From contig NC_016109.1 in the NCBI RefSeq assembly GCF_000269985.1, positions 4,774,001 to 4,838,000 on the forward strand: 64,000 nt of DNA, written 5' to 3'. This document shows positions 57,013 through 64,000 of the stretch, one piece after another. A program made the translations under genes and the position numbers. This stretch comes from Kitasatospora setae KM-6054. Lineage in GTDB: Bacteria > Actinomycetota > Actinomycetes > Streptomycetales > Streptomycetaceae. Numbering within the stretch: position 1 is the stretch's first letter; each line of letters starts with the position of its first letter. The notes beneath the pieces were generated by a model. That model saw nothing but the letters and a program-made list of their open reading frames with translations, searched no databases and was not told the DNA's origin.

Positions 57013-57595
57013 ACCCGGCTAGTCCCCTTTCCGGGTCGTCGCGGTCGCGGACGCCGGGGGAAAGCGGCGGCCGCGGTACAGGGTGGGGGGAGCGCCGACA
57101 GGGCCGGCGGGCGCGTCGGCGGGCGCGGCGGCGGTGGCTCGCCCGGGGTCCCGCAACCCCTGGCGTCCCGCTGGTGCCCCGTCCATCGGCGTACCCTCCG
57201 GTTCTGTCCCGCCGGGTGCGCACCTCGTCGTGCGGTCCGGCGGGGGCGTTCCGGCGGCCGGCGCGGGTGGTGCGCCGTTCGCAAGAACGTCCGTATAGGC
57301 GTCCTGAAAGCACAAAAGGACCCGGGGGCGACTCTGCCCGGATCCCTCATCGGATCGAGAATAGCCGACCTCCGGCGGCCTGGGGAGAGGCGCGAGCGGG
57401 GCGCGCGCCGCCGGACGGGCGCACCCCGCCGTCCTCCGCCGGGCCCGGCGGGGCGGGCGCTTGCCTCCGGGCGGGGGGTGCGGGCGATGATGGGGGCCGC
57501 ACCGGCCGCACCGTACGTGTACCCCGTTCCACGGGTGGGCCGGCCGGCACCGGGCCGGCCGCCGTACCGGGCGAGGACCGTCGAGAGGGGTTGCC
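57013..57595. other. Intergenic region between glnR and the MoaD-like gene
   Basis: About 580 bases between divergent genes. Long frames exist on both strands but without family character or ribosome sites. A more A/T-rich block at 57280-57365 probably holds the glnR promoter; I do not see a clear -35/-10 pair. Confidence 0.5.
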
Positions 57596-57901
57596 GTGAC
57601 CGCGGCCACCGGATCCCGCACCACCGCCGCCTCACCCGCCGGGGTGAACGGCACCGTCCGCTACTGGGCCGCCGCCAAGGCCGCGGCCGGCCGGGCCGAG
57701 GAGTCCTTCACCGCCGGCACGCTGGCCGGGGCGCTGGCCGCGGTGCGCGCCGCGCACGCCGGCCGGCCGGAGCTGCTGCGGCTGCTCGGGGTCTGCTCCT
57801 TCCTGCTGGACGGCGAGCAGATCGGCGGCCTGGACCACGCCGGGGTGCCGCTGTCCGAGGGCTGGACGGTCGAGGTGCTGCCGCCGTTCGCCGGAGGCTG
57901 A
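57596..57901 (+). CDS. MoaD/ThiS-family sulfur-carrier protein
   Basis: 101 residues from a GTG with GAGAGGGG upstream. Ubiquitin-like fold: VRYWAAAKAAAGRAEESF, LLRLLGVCSFLLDG, WTVEVLPPFAGG. The C-terminal Gly-Gly needed for adenylation and thiocarboxylation is present at the very end. No MoeB or MoaE gene is adjacent, but sulfur genes follow within 2 kb. Confidence 0.88.
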   Translation: MTAATGSRTTAASPAGVNGTVRYWAAAKAAAGRAEESFTAGTLAGALAAVRAAHAGRPELLRLLGVCSFLLDGEQIGGLDHAGVPLSEGWTVEVLPPFAGG

Positions 57902-58022
57902 GCGCGGGTTTCCCGGCCGCGGTTCCGGAACCCGGGTGCGCGTGCGATCGTCCCTATGTCCGTAGCCCGGGAGCGGTTCGTCTCCGAACCGCACCCGGAT
58001 CGAGCGTCACAGGGGGAGCGCG

Positions 58023-58691
58023 ATGCATGGTGCGGTGAAGCTGCTGATCGGCCTGGGGGTGGTGGGCGGCCTGCTGGTCGGGGCCGACCGGGTCGCCGTC
58101 GGCGTCGCGGAGGACCAGGCGGCGGACGCGGCCGTCTCCTCGGGCTGGCTGACCAGCCGGCCGGACGTCGAGATCGACGACTTCCCGTTCCTGACCAGCG
58201 CGCTGGCCGGCGAGCTGGACAAGGTCACGATGAGCTCGGACGGGATGACCGTGACCGACGGGAAGGAGACCGTGACGGTGCACTCCTTCAGGGCGAACCT
58301 GTCCGACGTGAAGTTCACCGACTCCTACCGCGGCGTCACGGTCGGCCGCGGCGACGGCCGCGGCGTGGTCGCCTACCAGGACCTGTCGAAGTTCGTCATG
58401 GGCGGCCGCTTCACCCTCCAGTACGGCGGCCCAGGCAAGGTGAAGGTGGCCACCCCGGTCGGCTCGGTCGAGGGACAGCTGCGCAGCGAGGGCAACCAGG
58501 TGATCGTGGACGGCTTCCGGGTCACCGGCGCGGCCGCCTCGCTGGGCGGTCTGGCGGGCGACCTGCTGAAGCCCCAGCGGTTCGCGCTGACCGGCCTGCC
58601 GGTCGGCCTCTCGCTCGCCGAGGCGAGCCCCGAGCCGGACGGCGTCCGGCTGGGCTTCACCCTCGCCCCGGGCACCACGCTGGGCCACTGA
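58023..58691 (+). CDS. DUF2993 (LmeA-like) protein
   Basis: 222 residues with an N-terminal helix (8-22) that anchors or exports it. The DUF2993 pattern is present: DVEIDDFPFLTSALAGELDK, then VTVHSFRANLSDVKF, then GLPVGLSLAEASPEPDGVRL. Family members such as LmeA bind phospholipids at the envelope. AGGGGGAG ribosome site upstream. Confidence 0.85.
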   Translation: MHGAVKLLIGLGVVGGLLVGADRVAVGVAEDQAADAAVSSGWLTSRPDVEIDDFPFLTSALAGELDKVTMSSDGMTVTDGKETVTVHSFRANLSDVKFTDSYRGVTVGRGDGRGVVAYQDLSKFVMGGRFTLQYGGPGKVKVATPVGSVEGQLRSEGNQVIVDGFRVTGAAASLGGLAGDLLKPQRFALTGLPVGLSLAEASPEPDGVRLGFTLAPGTTLGH

Positions 58692-58883
58692 GGTCACGCC
58701 CCGCCCGCCGCGCCTGTCATGTCGGCGTCCGGTGGGCGAGACGGGCTGTCCAGCGCCGCCGTCGGAACGTCCCGGAACGCCCGTTCGCCCGGTTCCCGTA
58801 CGGGGTCCGGGCCGGGCGGGGTGCGGGCGAAAACCGGTAAATCCCAGGATTCGGATGTTTGGGTCTCACTATTCGACACAATG

Positions 58884-58913
58884 ATGACAGCGCCCCCCTG
58901 GAGTCCCTAGCAT
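58884..58913 (+). promoter_or_regulatory. Promoter of the Cys leader peptide
   Basis: ATGACA (58884-58889), 18 bases, TAGCAT (58908-58913), followed seven bases later by the ATG of the leader peptide. Transcription would begin at the A of ATG, giving a leaderless message. Confidence 0.65.
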
Positions 58914-58920
58914 CGTCGTC

Positions 58921-59001
58921 ATGAAGCGACAGGCGGACCTCACGAAGCGGCGGGCGGTAGACCACTGCCGCGTGTCGAGCTGCCTGTGTCGAATGCGCTG
59001 A
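58921..59001 (+). CDS. Cys-rich leader peptide of the sulfurtransferase operon
   Basis: 26 residues, MKRQADLTKRRAVDHCRVSS then CLCRMR. It matches the leader peptides I know from Streptomyces upstream of sulfur and cysteine genes (MKRQADLTKRRAVDLCR type). Cys16, Cys21 and Cys23 near the end allow ribosome pausing when charged tRNA-Cys is low, which can control the genes downstream. It is leaderless, with the promoter immediately upstream, and lies 233 bases before the sulfurtransferase gene. Confidence 0.8.
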   Translation: MKRQADLTKRRAVDHCRVSSCLCRMR

Positions 59002-59234
59002 CCGGCGGTCGCGCCCAGTAGTCCCCGGCACGTCCGCCCCCGCCACTCCGACGCCGTTTGACCGGTAGCCACGGGCACCGGTGCGTCCGGAGCGGCGAGC
59101 ACACCCCCTTCGAACGACCCCGGCCGAAGCCGCACCCACGCCCGTCCCAGCATGCGGACAGGTGTGCGGACGCGCACGGTCCGGACCACTTCCAGCAGCC
59201 CTTCCGCCAACCGCCCCCGGATGGAGAACACCAC
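59002..59234 (+). promoter_or_regulatory. Leader region between Cys peptide and sulfurtransferase gene
   Basis: 233 bases with small inverted repeats, for example ACCGGT at 59061-59066 and 59077-59082, and GTGCG/CGCAC at 59164-59177. No strong intrinsic terminator is seen, so control could use Rho or block the ribosome site. A second tiny frame, ATG at 59221 with five codons, stands just before the gene start. Confidence 0.45.
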
Positions 59235-60068
59235 ATGAGCCGCAGCGACGTCCTGGTCGACGCCGACTGGGTCCAGGCCCACCTGGACGACCCGAAGGTC
59301 GTCATCGTCGAGGTCGACGAAGACACCGCCGCCTACGACAAGAACCACATCCGCAACGCGGTCCGGATCGACTGGAAGAAGGACCTGCAGGACCCCGTCC
59401 GCCGCGACTTCATCGACCAGGCCGGCTTCGAGGCGCTGCTGTCGGCCAAGGGCATCGCGAACGACGACACCGTGGTGCTCTACGGCGGCAACAACAACTG
59501 GTTCGCGTCCTACGCCTACTGGTACTTCAAGCTGTACGGCCACGGCGACGTCCGCCTGCTGGACGGCGGCCGCAAGAAGTGGGAGCTCGACTCCCGCGAG
59601 CTGGTCGTCGAGCAGCCCGAGCGGGCCGCCACCCAGTACACCGCGCAGGCCGCCGACTCCTCGATCCGCGCCTTCCGCGACGACGTGGTCAACGCGATCG
59701 GCACCCTGAACCTGGTCGACGTGCGCTCGCCCGACGAGTTCTCCGGCAAGCTGCTCGCCCCGGCCCACCTCCCGCAGGAGCAGTCGCAGCGCCCGGGCCA
59801 CGTCCCGTCCGCCAAGAACATCCCGTGGGCGAAGAACGCCAACGACGACGGCACCTTCAAGAGCGACGACGAGCTCAAGGCGCTGTACGAGGCCGAGGGC
59901 GTCGACCTGGCGACCGACACCATCGCGTACTGCCGGATCGGCGAGCGCTCCGCGCTCACCTGGTTCGTGCTGCACGAGCTGCTCGGCCAGGAGAACGTCA
60001 AGAACTACGACGGTTCGTGGACCGAGTACGGCAGCCTGGTCGGCGTGCCGATCGAGCTCGGCAACTGA
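59235..60068 (+). CDS. Thiosulfate sulfurtransferase (rhodanese), CysA/SseA type
   Basis: 277 residues, two rhodanese domains; only the second is active, with catalytic Cys233 in CRIGERSALTWF. The first has VLYGGNNNWFASYAYW where the active site would be. It transfers sulfane sulfur from thiosulfate to cyanide or other thiols. The Cys leader peptide upstream and the DUF1416 gene downstream (39 bases) are the usual actinobacterial context. Confidence 0.94.
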   Translation: MSRSDVLVDADWVQAHLDDPKVVIVEVDEDTAAYDKNHIRNAVRIDWKKDLQDPVRRDFIDQAGFEALLSAKGIANDDTVVLYGGNNNWFASYAYWYFKLYGHGDVRLLDGGRKKWELDSRELVVEQPERAATQYTAQAADSSIRAFRDDVVNAIGTLNLVDVRSPDEFSGKLLAPAHLPQEQSQRPGHVPSAKNIPWAKNANDDGTFKSDDELKALYEAEGVDLATDTIAYCRIGERSALTWFVLHELLGQENVKNYDGSWTEYGSLVGVPIELGN

Positions 60069-60107
60069 GCCCCGGCTCGCGCGACAGCAAGGAAGAGGGA
60101 AACAGAC

Positions 60108-60398
60108 ATGTGCGGTGCGAAGGCCGGCGGCCCGGACCTGGCAGGAGTTGACGTGGCGAACGAGACGATCATCCAGGGTTCCGTGACCCGCAACGACGAG
60201 CCGGTCAACGGCTACGTGCGGCTCCTCGACGAGAACGGCGAGTTCACGGCCGAGGTCCCGACCTCGGCGACCGGCCAGTTCCGGTTCTTCGCCCGCCCGG
60301 GCAAGTGGACGCTGCGGGCCCTGGTGCCCGGCGCCACCGTGGACCGCCAGGTGGTCGCCACCCAGGGCGAGTTCACCGAGGTCGCGATCGCGGTCTGA
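60108..60398 (+). CDS. DUF1416 protein
   Basis: 96 residues; Cys2 (MCGAKAGGPDL) then a beta-sandwich-like body (IIQGSVTRNDEPVNGYVRLL, GQFRFFARPGKWTLRALVPG). This family nearly always follows the CysA-type sulfurtransferase gene and is presumed to be its partner. The role is unknown. Confidence 0.92.
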   Translation: MCGAKAGGPDLAGVDVANETIIQGSVTRNDEPVNGYVRLLDENGEFTAEVPTSATGQFRFFARPGKWTLRALVPGATVDRQVVATQGEFTEVAIAV

Positions 60399-60420
60399 CC
60401 GACCGCGCGAGCAGCGTCGA

Positions 60421-60458
60421 CGAGGGGCCCGGACGCCTTCTGGCGGCCGGGCCCCTCG
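60421..60458. terminator. Terminator after the sulfurtransferase-DUF1416 operon
   Basis: Arms of 17 bases (60421-60437 and 60442-60458) with one mismatch and loop TTCT, 22 bases beyond the DUF1416 stop. Confidence 0.85.
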
Positions 60459-60473
60459 GCCTACCCTGGAAGG

Positions 60474-60761
60474 GTGCGGGCACACCGACGGCATGTGCGG
60501 TACTTCGTGATGATGGGCGTCTGCCTGGCGCTGTTCGTCCTGGCCTGGGGCGTGGTGCGCTTCTGGTCGGTCGGCGCCGCCATCGGCATGTGCGCGGTCG
60601 CGATGGTGATCCCGCCGGTGGCCGCGGTGCTGGCCAACCGGCGGGACCGGGACGACGACTGGTGGGACGACCCGCGCTGGGACGACCCCCGCTGGGAGCA
60701 GCGCGGCCACGACCGGGACGCCCCGGACCGCGAGCCCCCGCCGGACGGCGGCCGTCAGTAG
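60474..60761 (+). CDS. DUF3099 membrane protein
   Basis: 95 residues with a GTG start. Two hydrophobic segments (about 10-28 and 32-53), then an acidic, Trp-rich tail with the repeat DDPRWDDPRWEQ. It fits the small actinobacterial DUF3099 family. The function is unknown. It overlaps the DsrE-type gene on the other strand by a few bases at its 3' end. Confidence 0.8.
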   Translation: MRAHRRHVRYFVMMGVCLALFVLAWGVVRFWSVGAAIGMCAVAMVIPPVAAVLANRRDRDDDWWDDPRWDDPRWEQRGHDRDAPDREPPPDGGRQ

Positions 60762-61117
60762 ACGAGCGCCCTGGCGTCGTCCGCCATCACCTCGGACAGG
60801 AACACCTGCGCGCCGGCGATCCGCACGCCCTCGATCACGTCGGCCTGCGCGATGTCCCGGCGCGCCGCGCACTGGGTGCACAGCGTGACGCTGCCGGCCG
60901 CCAGCACCGCCGCCAGCAGCTCCGGCAGCGGCGCCGAGTGCGGCAGCTCGAACCCGGCGGCCCGCCCCGGCAGCGCGAACCAGGCGGACTCCCCGGTCAG
61001 CCAGAGCGAGACCGGCACCCCGCTGGCGACGGCGACCGAGGCGACCGTGAAGGCCTGCGAGCAGCGTTCCGGCGCGTCCGCCCCGGCGGTGACCTTGATG
61101 ACCAGCTTCTTCGACAT
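60755..61117 (-). CDS. DsrE-like family protein
   Basis: 120 residues of DsrE fold: KLVIKVTAGADAPERCSQAF, then GVPVSLWLTGESAWFAL, then LCTQCAARRDI. The Cys in LCTQCAA sits where DsrE proteins carry sulfur. Together with the rhodanese and MoaD-like genes this suggests sulfur relay, but no pathway can be named. Confidence 0.85.
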   Translation of the reverse strand: MSKKLVIKVTAGADAPERCSQAFTVASVAVASGVPVSLWLTGESAWFALPGRAAGFELPHSAPLPELLAAVLAAGSVTLCTQCAARRDIAQADVIEGVRIAGAQVFLSEVMADDARALVY

Positions 61118-61200
61118 GCCCCAGAGACTACGGGCGCCGGGGGCGCCGGATAGACTCGCGCCGTACCACAGCCCGTCGAACCCGCCCCTGGGAGCGCACC

Positions 61201-61308
61201 GTGTCCGGTCTTGAGATCTTCTTCGACAGCCTGCTGGCTCTGATGGCCGTGCTGATCACCTGGTTCGCCATCTTCTCCGTCATGAAGCTCTACCAGGGCC
61301 AGCGCTGA
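61201..61308 (+). CDS. 35-residue membrane protein
   Basis: GTG start with GGGAGCG upstream. The product has a Ser-Gly-Leu-Glu start, one membrane helix (about 6-26, SLLALMAVLITWFAIFSV) and a basic end MKLYQGQR. Codons are strongly G/C-ending. A small conserved Streptomyces protein of this type exists as far as I remember. Function unknown. Confidence 0.7.
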   Translation: MSGLEIFFDSLLALMAVLITWFAIFSVMKLYQGQR

Positions 61309-61359
61309 CGACTGCCGTACGGTTGACCCGGTAACCGTCCGACGACACCAGCCAGGACC

Positions 61360-61944
61360 ATGATCGAGATTCCTTCCGACCTCCACCGCGACGTCGTCCC
61401 GCTCGCCTTCCTCCTCGGCACCTGGGAGGGCGCGGGCGTCCACGACTTCCCCGGTTCGGAGAAGTGCAACTTCGGCCAGGAGATCGTCTTCCGGCACGAC
61501 GGCCGTCCCTTCCTCGAGTTCCGCTCCCGCACCTGGGTGCTGGACGAGCAGGGGGAGAAGGTCCGCGCGCTGGAGACCGAGCACGCCTTCTGGCGGGTCA
61601 CCAGCAACCAGCACGGCACCAGCGGCGAGCGCGAGATCGAGGTCTCCTCGGTCCGCGACGACGGCACCGTGGAGATCTGGTACGGCAAGCTGCACGACGG
61701 CAAGCCGCAGATCGACCTGGCCACCGACGCGGTCGCCCGGATCGAGGGCGCGGCCCCCTACAGCGGCGGCAAGCGGCTGTACGGCCTGGTCAAGGACGAG
61801 CTGCTCTGGGTCGGCGAGAAGGCCGCCCCCGAGGTGCCGCTGCGGCCGTACATGTCGGCCCAGCTGAAGAAGGTGCTCAACCCGGCGCAGCTGATCAGCG
61901 ACATCAACGACCTGCCGGACGACGGCATCGCGTTCTTCCGCTGA
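61360..61944 (+). CDS. Nitrobindin-like (FABP-fold) protein with altered haem ligand
   Basis: 194 residues, ten-stranded barrel with the GTWEGAG signature at 20-26 and EIVFRHDGRPFLEFRSRTWV. Nitrobindins bind ferric haem through a C-terminal His in the segment PLxxHLxAxL; here the segment reads PLRPYMSAQLKKV, with Tyr where the His is expected. Haem binding is therefore doubtful or through Tyr. ATG start. Confidence 0.85.
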   Translation: MIEIPSDLHRDVVPLAFLLGTWEGAGVHDFPGSEKCNFGQEIVFRHDGRPFLEFRSRTWVLDEQGEKVRALETEHAFWRVTSNQHGTSGEREIEVSSVRDDGTVEIWYGKLHDGKPQIDLATDAVARIEGAAPYSGGKRLYGLVKDELLWVGEKAAPEVPLRPYMSAQLKKVLNPAQLISDINDLPDDGIAFFR

Positions 61945-62030
61945 ACCGGCCGTCCCGCCCGGAGTAGGGGCCGACCGCCCGGTCGGTCCCTACACTTGTC
62001 GGTACGACCTCTCACCGGGCAGGGACACAC

Positions 62031-62477
62031 GTGGCGAACAGCGAGACCACCGACTGGAAGGCCGACCTGCGCGAGCGCGGCTACCGGCTGACCCCGCAGC
62101 GCCAGCTGGTGCTGGAGGCGGTCGACGCGCTCGACCACGCGACGCCGGACGAGATCCTCGGCCAGGTCCGCAAGACCGCCAGCGGCGTCAACATCTCCAC
62201 CGTCTACCGGACGCTGGAGCTGCTGGAGGAGCTCGGCCTGGTCTCGCACGCGCACCTCGGCCACGGCGCCCCCACCTACCACCTGGCGGGCCGGCACACC
62301 CACCTGCACCTGGTCTGCCGGGACTGCGACCGGGTCACCGAGACCGACACCGCGATCGCCGCCCCGCTGATCGACAGCCTGCGCGCCGAGCACGGCTTCG
62401 ACACCGACCTCAAGCACTTCGCCATCTTCGGCCGCTGCGCCGACTGCACCGCCGAGTCGGAGCACGGGCAGTCGTAA
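62031..62477 (+). CDS. nur: Nickel-responsive Fur-family regulator Nur
   Basis: 148 residues from a GTG. Strong resemblance to Streptomyces Nur: DWKADLRERGYRLTPQRQLV, TVYRTLELLEELGLVSHAHL, KHFAIFGRCADC. Metal residues include His36, His73, His75, His89, His91, His93 and His129; structural zinc Cys97, Cys100, Cys136 and Cys139 are in place. In S. coelicolor Nur represses nickel uptake and Fe-superoxide dismutase when nickel is present. It is 10 bases from ygfZ and may share its message. Confidence 0.9.
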   Translation: MANSETTDWKADLRERGYRLTPQRQLVLEAVDALDHATPDEILGQVRKTASGVNISTVYRTLELLEELGLVSHAHLGHGAPTYHLAGRHTHLHLVCRDCDRVTETDTAIAAPLIDSLRAEHGFDTDLKHFAIFGRCADCTAESEHGQS

Positions 62478-62487
62478 GCTGGCCGGT

Positions 62488-63444
62488 ATGAAGAGCCCGC
62501 TGCTTGCCCTGCCCGGTGCCGTTGCCGCCGAAGGTCCCGACGAGGGGGTCGCCGCGCACTACGGCGACCTGTTCCGCGAGCAGCGCGCGCTGGCCGCCGG
62601 GCGCGGCTTCACCGACCTGTCGCACCGCGGCGTGATCACGGTGACCGGCCCCGACCGGCTGAGCTGGCTGCACCTGCTGCTCACCCAGCACGTCAGCGAA
62701 CTGCCGCCGCAGCAGGCCACCGAGGCGCTGGTGCTCTCCCCGAACGGGCACGTCGAGCACGCGCTCTACCTGGTCGACGACGGCGAGACCAGCTGGATCC
62801 ACGTCGAGCCCGGCGACGCCCCCGCGCTGGTGACGTACCTGGAGTCGATGAAGTTCTGGAACCGGGTCGAGGTCGCCGACGCCACCGAGCGGTACGCCGT
62901 GGTCTTCCTCCCGGCCGGCTCCACCGCCCCGGTCGAGCGGGCCGCCGCGGTCCGCGAACTCCCGTGGGGCCGCGACCTGTTCCTGCCGCGCGCCGAACTC
63001 GCCGCCGCGGTGGCCGACTTCGGTCCGGCCGCCGGGATCTGGGCGTACGAGGCGCTGCGGGTCGAGGGGCACCGGCCGCGGCTCGGCTTCGAGACCGACC
63101 ACCGCACCATCCCGCACGAGGTCGACTGGCTGGGCAGCGCCGTCCACCTGCAGAAGGGCTGCTACCGCGGCCAGGAGACGGTCGCCCGGGTGCACAACCT
63201 GGGCCGCCCGCCGCGCCGGCTGGTCTTCCTGCACCTGGACGGCACCGCGGAGAAGCTGCCCGCGCACGGCACCGAGGTCCGGGTCGAGGGCCAGGAGCGC
63301 CCGGTCGGCTTCGTCACCTCCGCGGCCCGGCACCACGAGCTGGGCCCGATCGCGCTGGCCCTGGTCAAGCGCAACACCCCGGTGGACGCGGTGCTGCTGG
63401 CCGACGGCGTCCCGGGCACCCAGGACGTGATCGTCCCGGCCTAG
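62488..63444 (+). CDS. ygfZ: Folate-binding protein YgfZ (GcvT-like)
   Basis: 318 residues. The signature KGCYRGQETVARVHNLG with its conserved Cys is present, along with DLSHRGVITVTGPDRLSWLH. YgfZ helps maintain some iron-sulfur enzymes through folate. ATG start ten bases after nur. Confidence 0.93.
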   Translation: MKSPLLALPGAVAAEGPDEGVAAHYGDLFREQRALAAGRGFTDLSHRGVITVTGPDRLSWLHLLLTQHVSELPPQQATEALVLSPNGHVEHALYLVDDGETSWIHVEPGDAPALVTYLESMKFWNRVEVADATERYAVVFLPAGSTAPVERAAAVRELPWGRDLFLPRAELAAAVADFGPAAGIWAYEALRVEGHRPRLGFETDHRTIPHEVDWLGSAVHLQKGCYRGQETVARVHNLGRPPRRLVFLHLDGTAEKLPAHGTEVRVEGQERPVGFVTSAARHHELGPIALALVKRNTPVDAVLLADGVPGTQDVIVPA

Positions 63445-63453
63445 GAGCCCGGG

Positions 63454-63885
63454 TCAGACCTCCAGCAGGACGGTGAACGGCCCGTCGTTCACCAGCGACA
63501 CCTTCATGTCGGCGCCGAACCGCCCGGTCGCCACCGTCGCGCCCAGCGCCCGGAGTTCGGCCACCACCGCGTCGACCAGCGGTTCGGCGACCGGGCCGGG
63601 CGCGGCGGCGTTCCAGGTGGGGCGGCGGCCCTTGCGGGCGTCGCCGTAGAGGGTGAACTGGCTGATCACCAGCAGCGGGGCGCCGAGTTCCGAGCAGGAC
63701 AGCTCGGGGCTGCCCGGGAACAGCCGCAGCGTCCAGAGCTTGCGGGCCAGCTGGGCGGCCCGCGCCGGGGTGTCCTCGTGGGTGGCGCCGACCAGGACGC
63801 ACAGGCCCGGCCCCTCGATCGCGCCGACCGTCTCGCCGTCCACCGTCACGGCCGCCCCGGCGACCCGCTGCACCACTGCTCGCAT
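63454..63885 (-). CDS. dtd: D-aminoacyl-tRNA deacylase
   Basis: 143 residues of the DTD family. The catalytic SQFTLYGD motif and the Gly-Pro motif in NDGPFTV are intact. It removes D-amino acids wrongly loaded onto tRNA. The start at 63885 gives the standard N-terminus MRAVVQRV; upstream in-frame codons are not family-like. It converges on ygfZ with nine bases between. Confidence 0.95.
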   Translation of the reverse strand: MRAVVQRVAGAAVTVDGETVGAIEGPGLCVLVGATHEDTPARAAQLARKLWTLRLFPGSPELSCSELGAPLLVISQFTLYGDARKGRRPTWNAAAPGPVAEPLVDAVVAELRALGATVATGRFGADMKVSLVNDGPFTVLLEV

Positions 63886-64000
63886 GCCGCCCATTGTGCC
63901 GGGCCGGGCTCGTAGGGGGCGCACGGCCTCGGGGCGCACGCCGGGGTCGCACGTGCCGCGCCCCGATTCGTGCAGGTGAGCCCGTGGCGCGGATTCTTCG
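63886..64000. other. Upstream of dtd to window end
   Basis: No gene seen in these 115 bases; it probably contains the dtd promoter. Confidence 0.4.

Overview
This window is chromosomal core DNA from a high-GC actinomycete of the family Streptomycetaceae (Streptomyces, Kitasatospora or a close relative). The evidence is the very strong G/C third-position bias, the 16S sequence, and a gene set that I recognise from the central part of Streptomyces chromosomes: AtrA-type regulator, Ndh, Ppk/Pst/Pit, GlnR, the CysA-type sulfurtransferase with its Cys leader peptide, and Nur. The genus cannot be fixed by eye.

Layout. 1-6.0 kb: initiator tRNA, PrsW-type protease, TrmB, LhgO and a TPR-type regulator. 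6.6-10.2 kb: an asparagine-synthase-like protein with broken ATP motifs, a universal stress protein and a DsbA/FrnE-type oxidoreductase. 10.2-13.5 kb: an ECF sigma factor fused through an anti-sigma zinc finger, a membrane helix and a Pro-rich stalk to an NPCBM-like domain, then an AtrA-like TetR regulator. 13.8-18.9 kb: an accessory locus with a WXG100-like protein, a WXG-DUF1023 hydrolase fusion and three lipoproteins; two lipoproteins are preceded by fragments of a hydrolase C-terminus and the upstream region is duplicated. 19.1-22.0 kb: type II NADH dehydrogenase with an apparent AUU start, and a PAS-SpoIIE phosphatase. 22.0-27.7 kb: a complete 16S-23S-5S rRNA operon without spacer tRNA, bordered by an SDR gene remnant.

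27.9-40.1 kb: mycothiol synthase and a phosphate island (ppk, CHAD, Nudix, pstSCAB with a PHO box, a converging Pit transporter with its DUF47 partner), then a CsoR-type repressor. 40.1-43.7 kb: small proteins, a lipoprotein, a PAP2 phosphatase and a two-domain cell-wall hydrolase. 44.0-49.5 kb: a compact five-gene type IV secretion/conjugation-like operon. 49.7-57.0 kb: secreted 5'-nucleotidase, an MprAB-like two-component system with a HtrA-like protease, a LacI regulator and GlnR. 57.6-63.9 kb: MoaD-like protein, DUF2993 protein, leaderless Cys leader peptide, sulfurtransferase, DUF1416, DUF3099, DsrE-like, a 35-residue membrane protein, nitrobindin-like protein, Nur, YgfZ and Dtd.

The most unusual parts are the WXG/DUF1023/lipoprotein locus with toxin-immunity-like orphan cassettes, the AUU start of the NADH dehydrogenase, the membrane-anchored sigma factor, the degenerate asparagine-synthase homologue, and a rearrangement border at the rRNA operon. 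Compared with the S. coelicolor gene order as I remember it, the block from mshD to the secretion-like operon appears inverted, with the rRNA operon at one end.
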